Origin: Paramarasmius palmivorus
Lineage: Eukaryota; Basidiomycota; Agaricomycetes; Agaricales; Marasmiaceae
Assembly (NCBI GenBank): GCA_037176845.1
Contig: JAYKXP010000377.1
Location: 1-18,881 of the forward strand
Direction: 5' to 3'
DNA: 18,881 nucleotides
Every line of letters starts with the position of its first letter. Within the stretch, counting starts at the first letter, position 1. The translations under genes were made by a program, and so were the position numbers. Below are positions 1 to 10,103 of this stretch, one piece after another. The notes beneath the pieces were generated by a model. The model did not search any database. It was given only the letters and a program-made list of their open reading frames with translations, and was not told where the DNA came from.

Positions 1-329
1 CTCTTCTTTGACTGTAAACCCGAAAAGACATGCCCTTCGTGCCTCCAGTTACGTCATTATTATGATTTCGCCTCCTGGGTCTGCGAGCAAACTACGCGTT
101 TCAAGTCCACTTCCCATGCATCCTTGCGAGCCATGCCATGGCTCCATAGTTGAGGTTGCCGCGGTGTCGCGAGTGCTGTAGCCGCAATATTCCTCGAGTG
201 AAAACATACTCTCTACGGGGTGCGCTTTTGGTGGGGAGTAAACTTGATTTAGTTTTCTTCTGTGGATCACGTTTATCGCGAATCCATTGTTGAATGGCTA
301 TGAGTTGTGAGCGCTTAACTGTGTTTGGA

Positions 330-910
330 CAATTCCTAACATCATCTCATCAGTTGGGATCATATCCAACGTCGCAAGGCCAATCAAAGAAGCATCGCGT
401 ATATGGCTTCGTAGAAGCTTTGCCGTCAGTCTGCTTTGTGCTTCTCTTTCTTTCTTCTGCGAGACTTACCGACTCGACACAAATAGTCATACCTTGCTCA
501 CGTTAGTCACCTTGTCTCTCTTTCTCTTTGTCAGGCTTACCAACCCGACACAAATAGGATTTCATTCAACCCCTATCCTTTCTCAGAAAACGATGCTCCA
601 GGCTACATCCCAGGGTTACGCAGCGTCATGATCGGCTTCTGTGTTCTCATTCTCACCACTGGATTAACTGCGGCAAATCTCGCAGGGTTCGAACAAGAAG
701 AAAGAGAAGCAGAGGGAAGCAAATGCAAAAGCCTGCAAAGATCAAGGATAGTCTATGGCTAGGTAAATTCCGACACAAGGAGACGTGGAATAATCAAAAG
801 CTAAGAGAGAATGCGTTTTTGGATATGACGACACGGTAAGTTGCTTGAGAACAAGTGATGTCCACGCTGCAATGCTAATATACAAGAGCCATTATAGGAA
901 ATACGTCTGA
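330..910 (+). pseudogene. 3' remnant of an MFS transporter (Dal5/allantoate permease type)
   Basis: Spliced pieces resemble the last quarter of fungal anion:cation symporters of the major facilitator superfamily. At about 356-440 a segment reads ISNVA and then, one frame over, GQSKKHRVYGF, like the loop before helix 11. From about 533 the frame reads FNPYPFSENDAPGYIPGL, the usual (N)DAPxYxPG entry to the last helix, followed by a hydrophobic stretch (VMIGFCVLILTTGLTAA). A one-base frame change near 690 is needed to reach the NKKKEKQRE tail. The end reads ENAFLDMTTR, then an intron at 836-897 with a CTAATA branch site, then RKYV and a stop at 908-910; the family usually ends FLDxTDxxNxxFRY. 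The 5' two thirds are outside the window or unrecognisable. Frame breaks point to a dead gene or to sequence errors. Family assignment is by eye; moderate confidence. Confidence 0.45.
441..556. repeat. Degenerate tandem duplication of about 45 bases
   Basis: Two copies lie at about 441-487 and 515-556. Both have a CT-rich stretch followed by a cttaccRacYcgacacaaatag core. The second copy supplies a splice-acceptor-like sequence before the ENDAPGY exon of the MFS remnant, so a splice site and exon edge appear to have been duplicated. Confidence 0.5.
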
Positions 911-2062
911 GTTCATTTATGTACTGTAAGCACTTTTATGACCCTTCATGATCAATGTAGTAATTGTAGTCGGAACCTATGTACTGTTATTGTTTTGAGA
1001 ATACCTTTGCTGCTGCTCATAGCGCTAAAAATGCGCGCCTAACTCGGCGTGTGAGAAAGAGACCTAACTTATTTTTTTGAACACCTCCACCACCATCCAG
1101 CAATACGACGTCCCACGTCCCCAAAGGCCACTTTCAGTTCGACAGGCTATCTTCTTCGTCACACAATCCCTTTCTTCGCCTACTGCGGTGCGAGCAATTG
1201 ACAATGAGCTACCCCCTTCCCGAGATGCGACCAGGTAAATCCCCAGCTTCTGCCTACATATTAGCACCTATAGCTATTCCTCTTGTCGATGACGTCTGGC
1301 GCAGGAGCTTCAAAGTTCACCCACCGGCACTTTCCGCCAAATCTGTAATTCACCAACACAGATGAAGACAGACCTCAAACCCGCGGGATGCGCACTATAC
1401 ATCCCCTTCAGTTCATCTTCCTGAGCCTTCGTTCGAGCGCGGAACACCGCAGAGGGCTTTCGGTTGACCCTGTGGGAACGCTTGCACCTCAGGTGAAATT
1501 TGCAAATGCTGAGTTGATATTCTCGGCTTAGCACTGGCTCCTTACTTTTTATACGTCTGATATTGTGCTCGGAGAATCGAGAGTTAATCATGTACAAATG
1601 GCCGACACCGCTTATTCTAATTTTCACGCACGTGGCAATTGAGAAAATGGTGGCTGAGGCTTCTCAAGTGTCAAGATGCATACCCCTCCCTCGCGCAAGT
1701 TCATCACACCTGGAATAGAAACCAAAAGGTGCCGGAAAAGCCCCCTATCATGTGTACGACCGAATGTTCCGACAGCATTGAGTGGCCGACAAAGTTACAA
1801 CTGACTCCGATTCTGATCTCCAGTTGAGCGGTCCCTTTGGCAAATTTGGTCTTGCCCTACGCTTTGGCGGCTGGGTTTGGATTCTGGGAGGCGTTCTAGA
1901 GGTACAATTCAATAAACCTTCCTTGATACTAGCTGACCACAATTGAGAATAGGCTACCACAACTCTTCCTGAATAGTTCTCCGTTACCTTTCCTGTGCAC
2001 TCTAGTACTATTCATTGCCAATGAAGAAGCTTTGATTTGCATCGACCTACCTACCTGCTACC
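911..2062. other. Stretch with no recognisable gene
   Basis: Only short open frames occur on both strands (the longest is about 105 codons on the minus strand at 1310-1627), and none shows a motif I recognise. A possible short exon pair on the plus strand (ATG at 1204, donor at about 1232, acceptor at about 1300) runs into a stop soon after. I assign no gene here. Confidence 0.4.
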
Positions 2063-2076
2063 ATGGTCCGCCGAAA

Positions 2077-2180
2077 GGGTGGGGGGGGGGTGGGGGGGAA
2101 TATATATAATAAATATATAAAAAATATAAAAAAAAAAAAGGGGGGGGGGGGGGGGGGGGGGTGGGGGGGGGGGGTGAGGG
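2077..2180. repeat. Poly-G / AT-rich low-complexity tract
   Basis: G runs of 10 and 7 lie at 2081-2098, followed by about 40 bases of A and T ending in an A run, then G runs of 22 (2140-2161) and 12 (2163-2174). All G is on the plus strand, so the tract could form a G-quadruplex there. Open frames through it are artefacts of the homopolymers. Sequencing or assembly error is also possible, because such runs are hard to read. Confidence 0.9.
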
Positions 2181-3369
2181 CGACATTCACTCTCGCGGTA
2201 GAATGCTATGTTGTCTACAGTAACATAGCATGCTTTTGCCAGATGGAACGGTCTGAAGCACTTCCTAATTTGGAAAACCTCACGCTGGAGCTGCAGAATC
2301 TTGGGCGGTGCTGCTGAAGAAGAGTGGAAGGTGTGTTCACATGTGATTTGGACGATGATATTGAAAACGGGAGACGGATATGAACTAGTGTTTTAGATGG
2401 GGCGTGCAATGTACGTCATTATTTCAGATGATAGCTACTAAGGTTTTGACAGACGCAGACATGATATGGGCCACAGTTCAGGTCCTACTGTCTTGAGGAT
2501 TGCAGACATAGAAGACTTGGGACGACGAAAGGAGGACTCGTCCCCGTTTTGGATCATGGCGGACACTGGACGTGAAGGCGAAGGAAGCTGTAGATGAGGA
2601 GCGAGAGCGAAGCGGGGAGTGGAAAAGGTCACCTCGATAGGTTAATCTTTTGTTACAGATCAATACAAGCTGCGAAGTGTCGCCCCTAGTCTGTTACGTG
2701 TTGACATTATAAGACAAATGTCTAACATCTTTTGCATCACCTCTTATGGCCAAACCGTCGCAAATAATATCAAATACCAGTAAGCTCAAACTTCACAATC
2801 TCGGGGTGGCAGTGGGTAAACTTTCGATATCAGTGTATAGTTCCTGGTTGGGGCGCCACGCTTTCTACAGAATCCGGAGGCACACAATCAAGATTCAGTA
2901 GGGTATTATTATCGCCACTGGGATTGGTACATTATCTTTTCAAAGTACTGCCCATGGCTGTGGATTTATACTAACAAATGCGTTCAACCCATCATTTTGA
3001 TGTGGCTGTCCGGGGCTCGGAAGGGATATATGGTTGGATGTTATCAACTCTGAGGGCTCTACGAAACGCAAACTTGGTATCTTATGCTCCTACGACATTC
3101 AAGTCATATAAACTGATGTTTCTTGGAAGTAATTAGTCTCACAATCTTGTATACCACATGTTATCGGCACAAATTCGTGGATCTTAATTGACACATTCAA
3201 GTCCTATTGCTTGTCAATAGTTGGGGATCTTTCACACTTCTATGTTCCGAGTTTGACAAGTGGCCAAACCATACCGTTGACAGATTTGCTTCATCATTGA
3301 CGGAACGCTGCATAGCGGTGTCATGACCTTCAAATTCCACCTTCCGGATTCATTAAGAGTAGTTTTGTT
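2181..3369. other. AT-richer stretch with no recognisable gene
   Basis: A plus-strand segment at about 2420-2640 can be read as helix-rich, charged peptide (for example KAKEAVDEERERSGEWKR), but it is broken by stops and I recognise no family. From 2640 to 3369 stops are dense in all frames. I see nothing else except the approach to the GH25 remnant promoter. Confidence 0.4.
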
Positions 3370-3376
3370 TATAAGG
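3370..3376 (+). promoter_or_regulatory. TATA-like box upstream of the GH25 remnant
   Basis: TATAAGG lies 46 bases before the ATG at 3422, a usual distance for a basidiomycete TATA promoter. It fits the remnant once having been a functional, separately transcribed gene. Confidence 0.35.
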
Positions 3377-3421
3377 ATGCTTTTCTTAAATCGAAGTTCT
3401 ACATCGAGTATACCTACAAAG

Positions 3422-4486
3422 ATGCGCCTCGTATCTCAGCTTTTACTCGTTCCCGCCGTCCTAGGCGCACCCGACGAGCTCGAGAGAAACGTGCTTCACC
3501 GAATGGTATCGATGTTTAAGGATACCAAAACTAACGTCATTTGGAGTCGGGTGAAAGCCAACGGATGTCTCTTTTGCTTTCATCAATGGCACCGTATGGC
3601 AACATGTAAGTCCTCCATCTCATCTCGCAGACAGAATCTGTTCACATCTATAATCTGGTAGCCTTCATTAGATCCTGTTCTTAGCAGTACCACTGGCGCT
3701 ACCAATGCAGGCCTTATACGTGGGGCATTTCCATTTTGCGCACCATGATTCAGCTCGGGTGCCTACTCAGCGCCTACATATTTCCTTGCCTAATGGAGGT
3801 TGAGTACCCGGCAAAAAAAGTGTGGACTGGACATGACGGATTATCTGACTGTGAAATATCCTTCATAGGTGGCTGGTGTCCGGCGATGGCATTATCTTCC
3901 GGACTTGGAATTGAATTGTGATGTGCTCATACTTTTTTAGATATATTTAGTTTGAGCTGGGTACAGATAAAAACATAATGGTGCCACTTGTTACGGCCTA
4001 AGCGCATCGGCAATGAGGTTTCATGGATCAAAGACTTCTCAAATACATATTCCTCTAAGACGGGAAGGTCAGTATGCACCTTGACAAAATTACGGACGAT
4101 GGATTGATGGTAGGTTCCATGCATAGGTTACATTAGTGAGTAGGTCCTGTCGGCCGTCAAGGCAAAACTAACGTTGCCATTGACATGACTTGCACAAAGT
4201 ACATTTACACGTTACTACCCGACTGGTGGAAGACTTGTAACAGGTAACAGCGCTGCGTTTAGTTCAACATTCCTTGTGGATTGCTCGTTACGCTTCGAGC
4301 AGATCAGGCACTCTTCCTGCTGGGTGGTGGTAAGTGCGCTCGCTTTCAGCGCTTATGCTGCCTAACGGGCCCCTCTTTCACAGCTATGCAAACTTTTCTG
4401 GGCAGTTTGCCGACTCAGGATGCAATGGCACGGGAGACAAGACTTGTTTTATGGCGATGCCCGCCGGTTTGAAACGGTACGTATAG
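3422..4486 (+). pseudogene. Broken GH25 (Ch-type) lysozyme, secreted muramidase
   Basis: GH25 enzymes cut the glycan of bacterial peptidoglycan; fungal ones are secreted. The sequence starts with a signal peptide (MRLVSQLLLVPAVLGAP). Read across frames, it then shows the family landmarks in order: SPNGIDV, TNVIWSRVKANG, DVSFAFINGT (about 3500-3600), an intron from 3606 to about 3684, TTGATNAGLIRGAF, FHFAHHDSA, LPNGG, an intron ending at about 3869, SGDGI, SGLGIEL, then DWWKTC (about 4225), TGNSAAFSST, an intron, and YANFSGQFADSGCNGTGD, finishing AGLKRYV and a stop at 4484-4486. The DV following SPNGI is followed by a stop, at least five frame changes are needed, and the usual catalytic DxE of the LDIE motif reads GIE. 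I therefore call it a pseudogene. The order and spacing of motifs make the family identification firm. Confidence 0.72.
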
Positions 4487-4906
4487 TCGCATGTCTGCTG
4501 TCTCTTCCATTGTTGATGTATGGCATTGTGAATGGCGACTGCTGAGGCTATATAAAGGGAGGGATGTTTGTTATGTAGAAACACTGTTGTGGATCTGAGC
4601 CTGTACGGAGTTCAATATATTAAAATCTAAATTTTTAGGTTTGCAACATAAAAAATCCTTGGGGTGAGTAGAAATTAGCACCATTTGCATTCCAGAAGCG
4701 CCTCTCACATCTTCCTGATTTTTACTGCCTGACGGCTCCGACGGTGAAACCAACCTCTTCGATTGAAAGGTAAATGGCCGTCTAGCAAGTCATTCAATAG
4801 GGCCGGTTCGTTTGCAGTTCATTGAGCTCTGCACATATGAATTGCAACACGCGGCGTATACGAGTTTCGTATCACTCGTACAAGCAAACAGCAAACTCCA
4901 CTTAAT
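4487..4906. other. Spacer between two converging remnants
   Basis: This lies between the 3' ends of the GH25 remnant (plus) and the ELL remnant (minus). I see only short frames without motifs. A tatataaagggag sequence at about 4549-4561 resembles a TATA box but has no gene behind it. Confidence 0.4.
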
Positions 4907-7804
4907 CTATACCTTGTTGTCCCTGCGTACGCTCTTCAGTACAAAAGTCATATCCAGAGTCCAAAGAGTTCTGTAATCAGCTTCTCTTCCTTCCACATTC
5001 CGTCTGTATTCGTTTAGTTCCTCCAACTTTCCGCTGCGTCCTCCCCATCGACCTCTCTCATAAACTCATAATCCATCAACTCATCCTCTTCACCGCTGTT
5101 GAACACTCCCTTAAGTGAACTTCCAGCAAGTCCTACAATCCGATCTTTCTGAGCACGCTTGGCGGAATGTATCGAGGTACGCAAGTTAAGAGGGAACGGT
5201 AGCGAGCGCGAAGGATCGGCGGCCGTTGTTGTTTGGGGGGCGGCAGTTTATGGGACTGGGAACGGGGCATTTGTGGTTGGAGCTGCTCTGGACACCTTTT
5301 CACACGTTGGCCAGGGTTGAGCTAGATGTGTCTCTATCCTCGCTTCCTCCTCGGAGGTAGTGTATATGCGGAGATTTGCGGCGCTGTCTCCCACGCTCAC
5401 GTTAACGTTCGTGATCTCGGTTCTCGATCCTCCTTCTAGATTTTCGGCGGCGGTGATTTGTCATACTCTCGTTTCGTTAGCTTGGGTTTAGGCGTCGACT
5501 TGAGCTGTGGCGCGGGAAATGGAGACGGTTCCTTCTTGACATTATCCCGTTCTCTCGGTAACAGCTACCTGTCTTCTACCCTTTTTCGCAAACCGGCTTC
5601 TTGGGAAGCGGCGAAAGGCTCTCTCTTTTCCTTTCTTTGCAGAGGTGAAAGGTCTCTCTCTCCCTTTTCAACCTTCGCTTCCTTCTGCGTCTGCGGCAGA
5701 GATGATCTGGCTGTTTCTCGTTCCCGCTCTCTTTCCCGGTCCCTCTCACGTTTCATCCTCTCTTCTTGCTTCTTATTCTCGCTCTTTCCTTCTCCCTCTC
5801 TATTTCTCATTTCCCTAACGGAAGAACTGCCCGCCACTCTCCGTTTTCGACCCTATCGGTTCTCTTCCTTGCAGCTAGCATCGACTCGGCTTGCTCGTCA
5901 AACCAAATCCGACTCTTCATCCTCTTCACCTTCCTCATTTCTCATCTCTTTCGCGTTCTCGCATTCTTCTCCCTCTTCAGCGTTCCAGACGCCGACGAAG
6001 AGATCGACTCCCTAATCTGAGGAGACGTCCGATCGCGATCGCGACTACGATCCTTCCTTTCACCCCGTTCCCCGATCGGATTCGACACCAGCTTCCTCTT
6101 TCAGGCGTTTGACGCGTTGTGGCGCTGGGTCTAAAGAGGCCTGTGCCCTTTCGCGCTCACGATCACGATCACGGTCGCGGTCGCTTTCTCTACGTTTTGA
6201 TGAAAGGGTAGCGGTGAAATGTCGCGTTCCATCGTTTGAGTGCACCTGCTGGCGAGACGTCTTGTCTCTTTGAAGGAGCAGGCGCAATATCCGTTTTCTC
6301 GGAGCGGTGATGTGTCTCTCTTCTTGACCCGCTGTAGAAGAGTTGTCTCGTTTCGCCTTGGAGGCACTGGAGATGCATCACCTCTCTTCGGTACAATAGG
6401 TGATGGGTCGCTCTCCTTTGACAGGTGCCTGATAGGCGATAGATCCACTTCCTTCTCGTCTTCGATGCCACGGTCGCTGGAGCGAGCACTGGTGATACTG
6501 CACTCTTTACAGAGGCATGACAGGGTACGCGGAACGACCGCGACCGCGATGAAACCGAGCTCGCGATTAGTGAGCTTGAACCCAGACCCTGCCTTCCTTC
6601 GGGCTGGTGCAGGTGCAGCTGTAGGTGTGGGGAAAGTCGAGGTTGTAGGGGTGATACTGTCCGACTTTTGGTGGCGGCGGAGGTGGCTTCATGGGTATCT
6701 CCTTCTCTTTGGACTTGACAACTTCACGATCTTTTTCCTTTGCCTTTTTCACCTGGCTACCCATTAACCCCTTCTTCACTTCTCCACTCGGCTGAGCTTG
6801 GCTCTGAGATGGTGGTTGCTTGCAATGCCGCCAACACTCTTCAGTCTCAGGTATGCGGCTGTCGTGAAATATTCGACGAGCGGTCCGCGCGATCGTAACG
6901 CGTTCATGATCTGAAAGACCGGGCCATTCGAAAGGTCGAACATGGATCCACGAGAGAGATTTAAGCTGCCAGAGTTTAGTGCTTGATGCAGCGGAGGAAG
7001 GAAGAGGCTCGGCCACCTGTATCATCCATTTTCATCAATATAGTTGCAAAAGGTTGCAATGAAAAGAAAATTACCTCTTCGAGGACGTCTGTAATAGTTC
7101 TCCTCATCACGACATCCACATCTGTTTCACTTCCCAGCGTTCTCACGACATCCTCTGCGGTCTTCTCCCCCAAGGCCAACAGATGGATAACTTTCTTCTT
7201 GATTAAAGCATTCTCCTTTGTGTTCGCCGTCGAATTTGACGAGGCCAGCTGAGGTGCCCTCGGCCTAGAAGGCTGTGGTTGATCACTAGCCTTCACAGGT
7301 TTCCTGAACATAGTAGAATTGGCGGTCTTCTTCTTCTGCGTCGTGGCCGTCGGCATTTCTCGTTTTTGCGGCGGTGGAGGGCCATCCAACATGATAGTCT
7401 TTGATTGATTCCGCTTCTCTTCCTCCACCTCCCTTTTCTGCCTAATCCTATCCAGCAAGTCGCATCCCCGGCTCACGCTCTGTGAGGTTAACTTTGCCCA
7501 TCACACTAGCGTACGCTTTTCAGTCCTCCACCTCCACCTCCCCGAGCAACACTCCTCAAGTATATTTCGTGGCATACTTCCTCCTTCTGGAACCTCAACG
7601 GGTAGAATGTATTGTTAATATGTAAACCCGGGGAAGATCCGGTGAGCTCGACATGAGACGTCTGCTTGCGAATCAAGGCATTTGAGGGAGTTCATTCTGA
7701 GGACGGAGAATTATAGCATGTTTCGGTAGAGTATTTGGGGTTTAGGATGGAGGGGCAAGGTTTGTTTTGGAGGCGGACGAGTTGGGGGGAAGAGGAAGAG
7801 GCAT
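4907..7804 (-). pseudogene. Frame-broken ELL-type RNA polymerase II elongation factor
   Basis: ELL proteins bind RNA polymerase II and suppress pausing. Landmarks on the minus strand, in order: ATG at 7804 (MPLPLPPNSS); ELL N-domain pieces SSPGLHINNTFYPLR, HEIYLRSVA, AYASVMGKVNLTEREPG and CDLLDRIRQKREVEEEKR; KTIMLDGPPPP; a winged-helix stretch ENALIKKKVIHLLALGEKTA (about 7210) continuing across an intron at 7017-7074 to LSWIHVRPFEWPGLSDHERV; a long Arg/Ser/Pro region with repeated RDxSP units and RE/RD dipeptide runs; RIYTTSEEEARIE (about 5370), like the family's IYTSSEDEG; then NSGEEDELMDYEFM (about 5090) and a coiled KLEELNEYRRNVEG tail. The frame is lost at runs of four identical bases (7517-7520, 7466-7469, 6666-6669) and several more times, with an in-frame stop at 5565-5567. 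This is either a dead gene or indel-rich sequence. The family call is secure; intactness is not. Confidence 0.75.
5565..6190 (-). repeat. Arg-Glu/Arg-Asp dipeptide-coding simple repeats in the ELL remnant
   Basis: Two tracts of near-tandem hexamers encode alternating Arg-Asp/Arg-Glu: about 5705-5755 (RERDRERERERE) and about 6150-6190 (RDRDRDRDRERERA; on the plus strand, repeated cgatca/cggtcg units). They lie in the disordered middle of the ELL-like protein and are in different reading frames, which fits indel drift between them. Confidence 0.6.
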
Positions 7805-8127
7805 GGGGTGACTTGTCTCCCACGGTGCACTGCAGCCTTGTATTGTTGGCGCTCATCAATGCCGTCAAGGCCACAATGACCCCCAGCCCGCCGGTATAGC
7901 ATCTTCACTAGTTCATGTATCGAGCCGTACGAGGACAAATTCAGGTATCTAACAATATCCATACTCCCCCGCAATGAAACCTACTTACGACCGCCCTTCC
8001 AGTAACACCAAATTGGCCCTTCATTGCTAAGAACAACGATTTCTGAGAGTTTATTATTACAAACGAGTATGCAAGCTAAGGCAGTTTGACATTCAATATC
8101 ACCGAGTTTCAAACGAAGGGATCGGAT
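7805..8127. other. Spacer between ELL 5' end and O-methyltransferase 3' end
   Basis: This would be the promoter of the ELL-like gene and the 3' untranslated region of the O-methyltransferase, both minus strand. Open frames here (for example minus 7711-7974) show no recognisable motif. No clear TATA box was seen. Confidence 0.4.
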
Positions 8128-10032
8128 TTACAGTGGAACGGCTTCCATCGACTGCATATAAGTGCTGTCGCCTGGCTGGCGGTTGACGACGGTGAGTTTC
8201 CAACCAGTGCTCTGAAGAAGTCGGTCAAAATGGCCAACGGTTCGCTCTTGCGAATTAAACAACAGGAACATCTGTGTGTGAGAGGGAGGGGTCACGAACA
8301 TGTCCATGTAAGGGGAAGCATGTCACTCACATCAATATCAGCAAGGTAACCCATTTCGTTCACAGCACCATAGTTCGCGAGAAGGGGTGCAGGTGCCTCT
8401 TTAGGAGCAGCACCAGGGATACCATTCTTGTCATCAGCGGATGGATCGTGACAAGAGTATGGTATGATGCTTTCAAGCACCAAAAGTCTCGTTCCGGGTG
8501 TCGCAGCGTCTCTGAGATGCTTTAGAATCTTCACACAGTACTCATCTGACCAGTCGTGCATAATCTGTTTGATCATGAAAATCTCGGGGCCCTTCTGGGG
8601 TTGGGGAGTGAGGAAATCATGGACTATCGGGAAACATGAGACGGGAAAATGCGACGTAACGTTTGGGCAAACCTTCTAGTTTAACTTGCCCAGATTCAAT
8701 TGCTTGGGGCATGTTGGTGGCCCACCACTATATGGGTGTGAGCGTCTGGCGATTACCAAAAACAAAGATGTACCTTTTTACCATCATCAACAGGACCAGG
8801 AAGATCCTGCACAACGAATTTCAAGTCGGGGCAATGTTTAAGAATAGTATGGGTAACACTGCCAATGCCTCCGCCGACATCTACCACCAAGGAGCCAGCA
8901 GGGACAGCTTTCCAATCGAATGCTATGGCCTTTACATCAGCGGGGCTATTACACGGCAAAACCAGAGACCAGGTACCATTCATGACAGCGTCAGGAGGTT
9001 GCAAAGCCTGAATACCACACATCCCTATCCCGAAACGGTTCTGACGAAACTTTTGTTCTGGCTGCTCGTAGAAATTCCACAAAGTTTGTCGCTTATTGAA
9101 AGCTTTAGCGAAAGGAGATGCATCAGGCTCTCCGGAATGTGCGGTGGCTGGGTCGGAGCATGCTTCCCAGCTGTAAGCAGCGGCTTTGAAAGCTTCGTCC
9201 AAGCTGTGCAGAATGTCAGATATTGTGTTGTGAGGAGGAAGGCAACGTACTGGTGAGAAGCGAGCGCCGCGAGGCCCATTGTGTCATCATGCTTTTGTTC
9301 TGGACTATCTCGAGTGCAAGGTAACTTAAACAGATCTAAGAACATAGGGGCAAAATAACGCACTGGGCCAATATAAGTTTGCTTGGTTTAAGGGTATCTA
9401 GCATGCTTGAGATGCGAGTGTTGGTAAAAACATCTGGAGAAACTTCTCGGTATATGTGATGTAGCGATAGAATGCGCAGGAATCGGGCTGTGAGTAGTCG
9501 GATTAGCACTCGTCCTGAATAATTGTGTTCGTAACTTTCCTAGCTTTCGCGAGTCTTGGCCATTAATTTTCGCAATATCGTCAACATGTAACCCCTTTCA
9601 GGAAATGTTCATATTTTGAAGCCTCTCGAACTCAAACACGACTCACTTGAGGCCCGGCTTCTCGGAGGATTTCGGTCACATTTGATTCGATACAAACACG
9701 TATCGCAGCAGACTTGAAGGCCTGGTAATAGAAAAACGAGAAAGATGAGCTCCACCGAGATCATGCATTGCTTCCGAAAGACTCACTCCGCCGACGACAT
9801 CATAGAGCGCGACCTGAGGAGGAGCCAAAGTAGCTGCAAGCTGTTGCGCAGCAGCTACAATGACATTAGATGCCTCTGCTGCGTCTGGGTTGGTGCGGAA
9901 AGCCTCCGTTGAGGGATGGAAAGGCAAATGGAGATCGGGAATGTCAGTCCCAGAGGCAGCACATGCTTTCTCCAAAACTTCGACATTCTTCTGAATGAGT
10001 TCGAGGAGAACACGGGTAGGAGTCAAGGACAT
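8128..10032 (-). CDS. S-adenosylmethionine-dependent O-methyltransferase (plant COMT-like, Methyltransf_2)
   Basis: It transfers a methyl group from SAM to a hydroxyl on a small aromatic. Ten exons fit GT-AG introns: 10032-9787, 9721-9647, 9594-9536, 9487-9364, 9304-9251, 9203-8977, 8922-8774, 8727-8673, 8623-8331, 8271-8128, about 474 residues. Landmarks: LYDVVGG and AFKSAAIRVCIESNVTEILREAG (dimerisation/winged helix), HHIYREVSPDVFTNTRISS, SAM motif VVDVGGGIGS (about residues 275-284), VVQDLPG, and FMIKQIMHDWSDEYCVKIL with the expected catalytic His. The end reads QPGDSTYMQSMEAVPL. All junction phases agree except exon 3/4 (intron 9488-9535), where one extra base breaks the frame. Intron 6 (8923-8976) is 54 bases and has no stop. 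Divergent from the UbiA gene, it probably methylates that pathway's product (inference). Confidence 0.88.
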
Positions 10033-10095
10033 GGCTATGTGATCGCGACTAGAAGCTCGAAGTGTTCTGAGGTTTCGGCCAGCACAATCCCCTAC

Positions 10096-10103
10096 CTTTT
10101 ATA
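10096..10103 (-). promoter_or_regulatory. TATA box of the O-methyltransferase
   Basis: TATAAAAG on the minus strand, 64 bases upstream of the ATG at 10032. The same element with the same flanks recurs before the duplicated copy at 18774-18781, which supports it being part of a real promoter. Confidence 0.6.

Noticed and set aside
1310..1627. 105-codon minus-strand frame
   Set aside because: No recognisable domain, no splice-supported neighbours; likely chance.
2063..2317. Gly- and Lys-rich open frame
   Set aside because: It is produced entirely by translation of the G and A homopolymers.
8663..9256. 197-codon plus-strand open frame
   Set aside because: It is the complement of the O-methyltransferase exons, which show SAM motifs and consistent splice phases; the plus-strand reading has no motif.
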